The notes beneath the pieces are model-generated. The model did not search any database, was not told where the DNA came from, and saw only the letters and a program-made list of their open reading frames with translations. A stretch of DNA of 6,883 bases from ZC4RG42 sp003242425 (GTDB lineage: Bacteria; Pseudomonadota; Gammaproteobacteria; Burkholderiales; SG8-39). The DNA lies in contig CALCIE010000058.1 in NCBI GenBank assembly GCA_937907425.1, positions 1 to 6,883 on the forward strand. Reading direction: 5' to 3'. Positions 5,396 through 6,883 of this stretch are shown here, in pieces. Numbering within the stretch: the first letter of the stretch is position 1; every line of letters starts with the position of its first letter. The position numbers and the translations under genes were made by a program.

Positions 5396-5435
5396 GGCGG
5401 CGGGCCGGTGAGGACGACATGCACCGCCCGCCGCC
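5396..5435 (-). terminator. Strong GC hairpin directly after the capsid gene
   Basis: On the minus strand GGCGGCGGGCGGTG pairs with CACC-G-GCCCGCCGCC: 14 bp with one bulged G and an 11-base loop, beginning 23 bases after the capsid stop. No U run follows (TGCTGTAAACC), so it is not a classic intrinsic terminator. It more likely protects the 3' end of the abundant capsid mRNA or works with the C-rich tract downstream in Rho-dependent termination. The type assigned is provisional. Confidence 0.45.
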
Positions 5436-5458
5436 CACAAGGAGCCCCCGGTCATGGA

Positions 5459-6883
5459 TTACGCTTCGCCCTTGCTGCGGACGGCGGCGCGGGGATCGCA
5501 CAGGGCCGTGCCGAAGTCGTGGTACACCCGCCACGTCACCGCCAGCTTGTTGGCCTGGTGATCGAGTCCGAAGTACTCCACCGTCGGCGTCTGCTTGCCC
5601 TCGAGGAACGCGACCACCATCGGCACCGCCGAGGGGCTGGCGAACAGATACCAGTGCTTGGCGCTGGCCTTGTTGCCGAACTTCTCGGTGTTGCTCAGGC
5701 GCGGCTCGATCTCGACGCTCACCGCCCGACGCAGCGAGTTGCCCGTGGGCGTGCGCTCGACGATCTGCTGGATGAACTCGCTTTCCAGCAGCGCCTTCGC
5801 CGTCGTCTGAAGCTGCGGCGGCACCAGCAGCGTCGCCGGACGCAGGTCCAGGTCGTTCCCTTCGTCATCGCGCTGCAGCATCATCGCCTCGATGGCCTTG
5901 GCCAGGCCGTCGAAGGACAGCGCGCTGTCAGCCCCGGTGAGGTAGTTGCCGTTGCCGGCCGAGAAGAAGTTCCCGGCGTTGGCCAGCAGCACCTCGTACA
6001 CCAGGTCGCTGACCCGTCGCATCGCCGCCCGGCCCAGGGCGCGGGCCGTCTCGTCGAAGACCGACAGGTCATCGTTGATCAGGTCGCGGCGGTCGATGCT
6101 CAGCATCTTGCCGAAGGTGTCCACCTGGTACTCGCTGAACCACTCGCCCACAGTGCCGTGCTTGAGTTCACCATCCGTCCCCACCCGTTCCAGCGGCGTC
6201 GTGAAGCTCGGGCGGATGGCGGTGTTCTTCTTGAAGTCGCTGGTGCTGCGGATCGCGCAGAACGCACGCCAGGTCGCGGGCGACTCGGTGTAGGCGTCCA
6301 GCAGGACCTTATTGGCGAGGTTGCCCAGGGCCGTCGGCAGGCTGTAGGTGCTCAGCGCCGCCTTGACCATCTCCTCACGCCCGCGCGGGGCCTCGATGCC
6401 CTCGAACATCAGCGCCGCCCGGCACAGGTCCAGGGTATGGTTGGCCTTGAGCTGCGCCCCATGCTCCATCGCCAGGGGGCCAAGGGTCTTTTCGCCAAGC
6501 TCCGCAAGGCCCATCCGGCCCAGCAGCGCCGCCTCGATGGCCGTGGCATGGCTGACCGTCTGCGCCGGGCGCAGGGTAGCGCTGATCCGAGGCCGCGACT
6601 CGCGCAGGATGGTCAGCATCTGCGCGGTCAGGTCTTTCTCGGTGATCTCGCCCGCCAGGGCCGAGGCCTTGAGGGTGTCCACGCGCTCTTGGTTCGCGCC
6701 CCAGCCGCCGATCGGCCCGGCGCAAATGGCCTCGATCCGGCTGATGCGCTCCCGCTCGTCGGCGCGGATCGCCTGCTCGTCGATGGTTTGAACGTCCATG
6801 TTCATGGTTGCCCTTTCCGTAGTACGACGTGATGCCGCGATGGAGACCCGCGTCCCCGGGTCCGCTCCCAGCGGCGTGATGCT
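5459..6883 (-). CDS. Prohead protease / major capsid protein fusion (N-terminal part beyond window)
   Basis: This frame is open from the right edge to the stop at 5459, giving 474 visible residues. The first 13 (SITPLGADPGTRV) resemble the end of HK97/Mu-type prohead protease domains, where a strand of the type EVSxVPxGADPGA is typical. Numbering from Met at 6805, residues 13-80 form a helical linker (ERERISRIEAICAG to RPRISATLRP) like the scaffold-like segment of known protease-capsid fusions. Residues about 150-440 are the HK97-fold capsid domain related to Mu gpT, with FTTPLERVGTDGEL (201-214), SIDRRDLINDDL (236-247) and LRPATLLVPPQLQ (321-333). The capsid protein assembles the procapsid, and the protease matures it. 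In-frame ATG at 6805 has AAAGGG five bases upstream, so separate translation of the capsid part is possible. A hairpin and C-rich tract follow the stop. Confidence 0.88.
   Translation of the reverse strand, partial: SITPLGADPGTRVSIAASRRTTERATMNMDVQTIDEQAIRADERERISRIEAICAGPIGGWGANQERVDTLKASALAGEITEKDLTAQMLTILRESRPRISATLRPAQTVSHATAIEAALLGRMGLAELGEKTLGPLAMEHGAQLKANHTLDLCRAALMFEGIEAPRGREEMVKAALSTYSLPTALGNLANKVLLDAYTESPATWRAFCAIRSTSDFKKNTAIRPSFTTPLERVGTDGELKHGTVGEWFSEYQVDTFGKMLSIDRRDLINDDLSVFDETARALGRAAMRRVSDLVYEVLLANAGNFFSAGNGNYLTGADSALSFDGLAKAIEAMMLQRDDEGNDLDLRPATLLVPPQLQTTAKALLESEFIQQIVERTPTGNSLRRAVSVEIEPRLSNTEKFGNKASAKHWYLFASPSAVPMVVAFLEGKQTPTVEYFGLDHQANKLAVTWRVYHDFGTALCDPRAAVRSKGEA
6803..6816 (-). 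promoter_or_regulatory. Possible internal translation start within the protease-capsid frame
   Basis: AAAGGG (6811-6816) lies five bases upstream of ATG 6805, in frame with the upstream protease-like sequence and with no stop between. It could yield a free 448-residue capsid protein beside the full fusion, as internal starts do for some phage scaffold-protease genes. It may equally be fortuitous. Confidence 0.4.

Noticed and set aside
5327..6832. A 501-codon open frame on the plus strand
   Set aside because: It is antisense to the capsid fusion, begins in the GGTTGG repeat tract, and its product has no recognisable domain. It is a codon-bias shadow.

Overview
This GC-rich window reads as part of an integrated mobile element (prophage, phage satellite or similar integrative element). 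It has a large serine recombinase at the left edge, a replication-type RecA-fold ATPase in the middle, and an HK97-type capsid gene fused to a prohead protease at the right edge. There is no rRNA, tRNA or clear chromosomal housekeeping gene. The host is most likely a GC-rich, Shine-Dalgarno-using bacterium. My recollection of similar recombinases, HARE-HTH proteins and protease-capsid fusions points towards Planctomycetota, but this is inference and Pseudomonadota cannot be excluded.

Layout from left to right. The minus-strand recombinase starts at 1798 and runs off the left edge. A 171-base divergent control region (1799-1969) follows. Inside it, CTTGAC-N16-GCCCTCATGGC occurs once on each strand, back to back, with identical spacing and similar ribosome-binding leaders beyond. 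From it runs a plus-strand operon of three small genes: two unrecognised proteins and a HARE-HTH winged-helix protein. The operon ends at a good intrinsic terminator (2861-2890). Convergent to it is a minus-strand gene for a 62-residue Cys4 zinc-binding protein. Next comes a gene-poor stretch (3085-3419) whose right part is an AT-rich cluster of TCCAAT/ATTGGA hexamers with a long near-perfect palindrome; it lies directly downstream of the ATPase gene and could be a replication origin. Then, all on the minus strand, come the ATPase (3420-5075), a 64-residue protein two bases upstream of it, a 186-base intergenic region with two hairpins around a C-rich, G-poor RNA tract, and the protease-capsid fusion (5459 to beyond the right edge).

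Working model. The recombinase integrates and excises the element. The divergent promoters would co-regulate it with the small plus-strand genes, among which the HARE-HTH protein is a candidate DNA-binding factor. The ATPase, with the hexamer cluster, would form a replication module, and the capsid fusion a packaging module. Capsid, replication ATPase and recombinase lie within 7 kb, with no tail genes between capsid and replication module. That arrangement is unusual for a tailed phage and suggests a capsid-encoding satellite or a strongly rearranged or reduced prophage. The flanks, which this window does not show, would decide.
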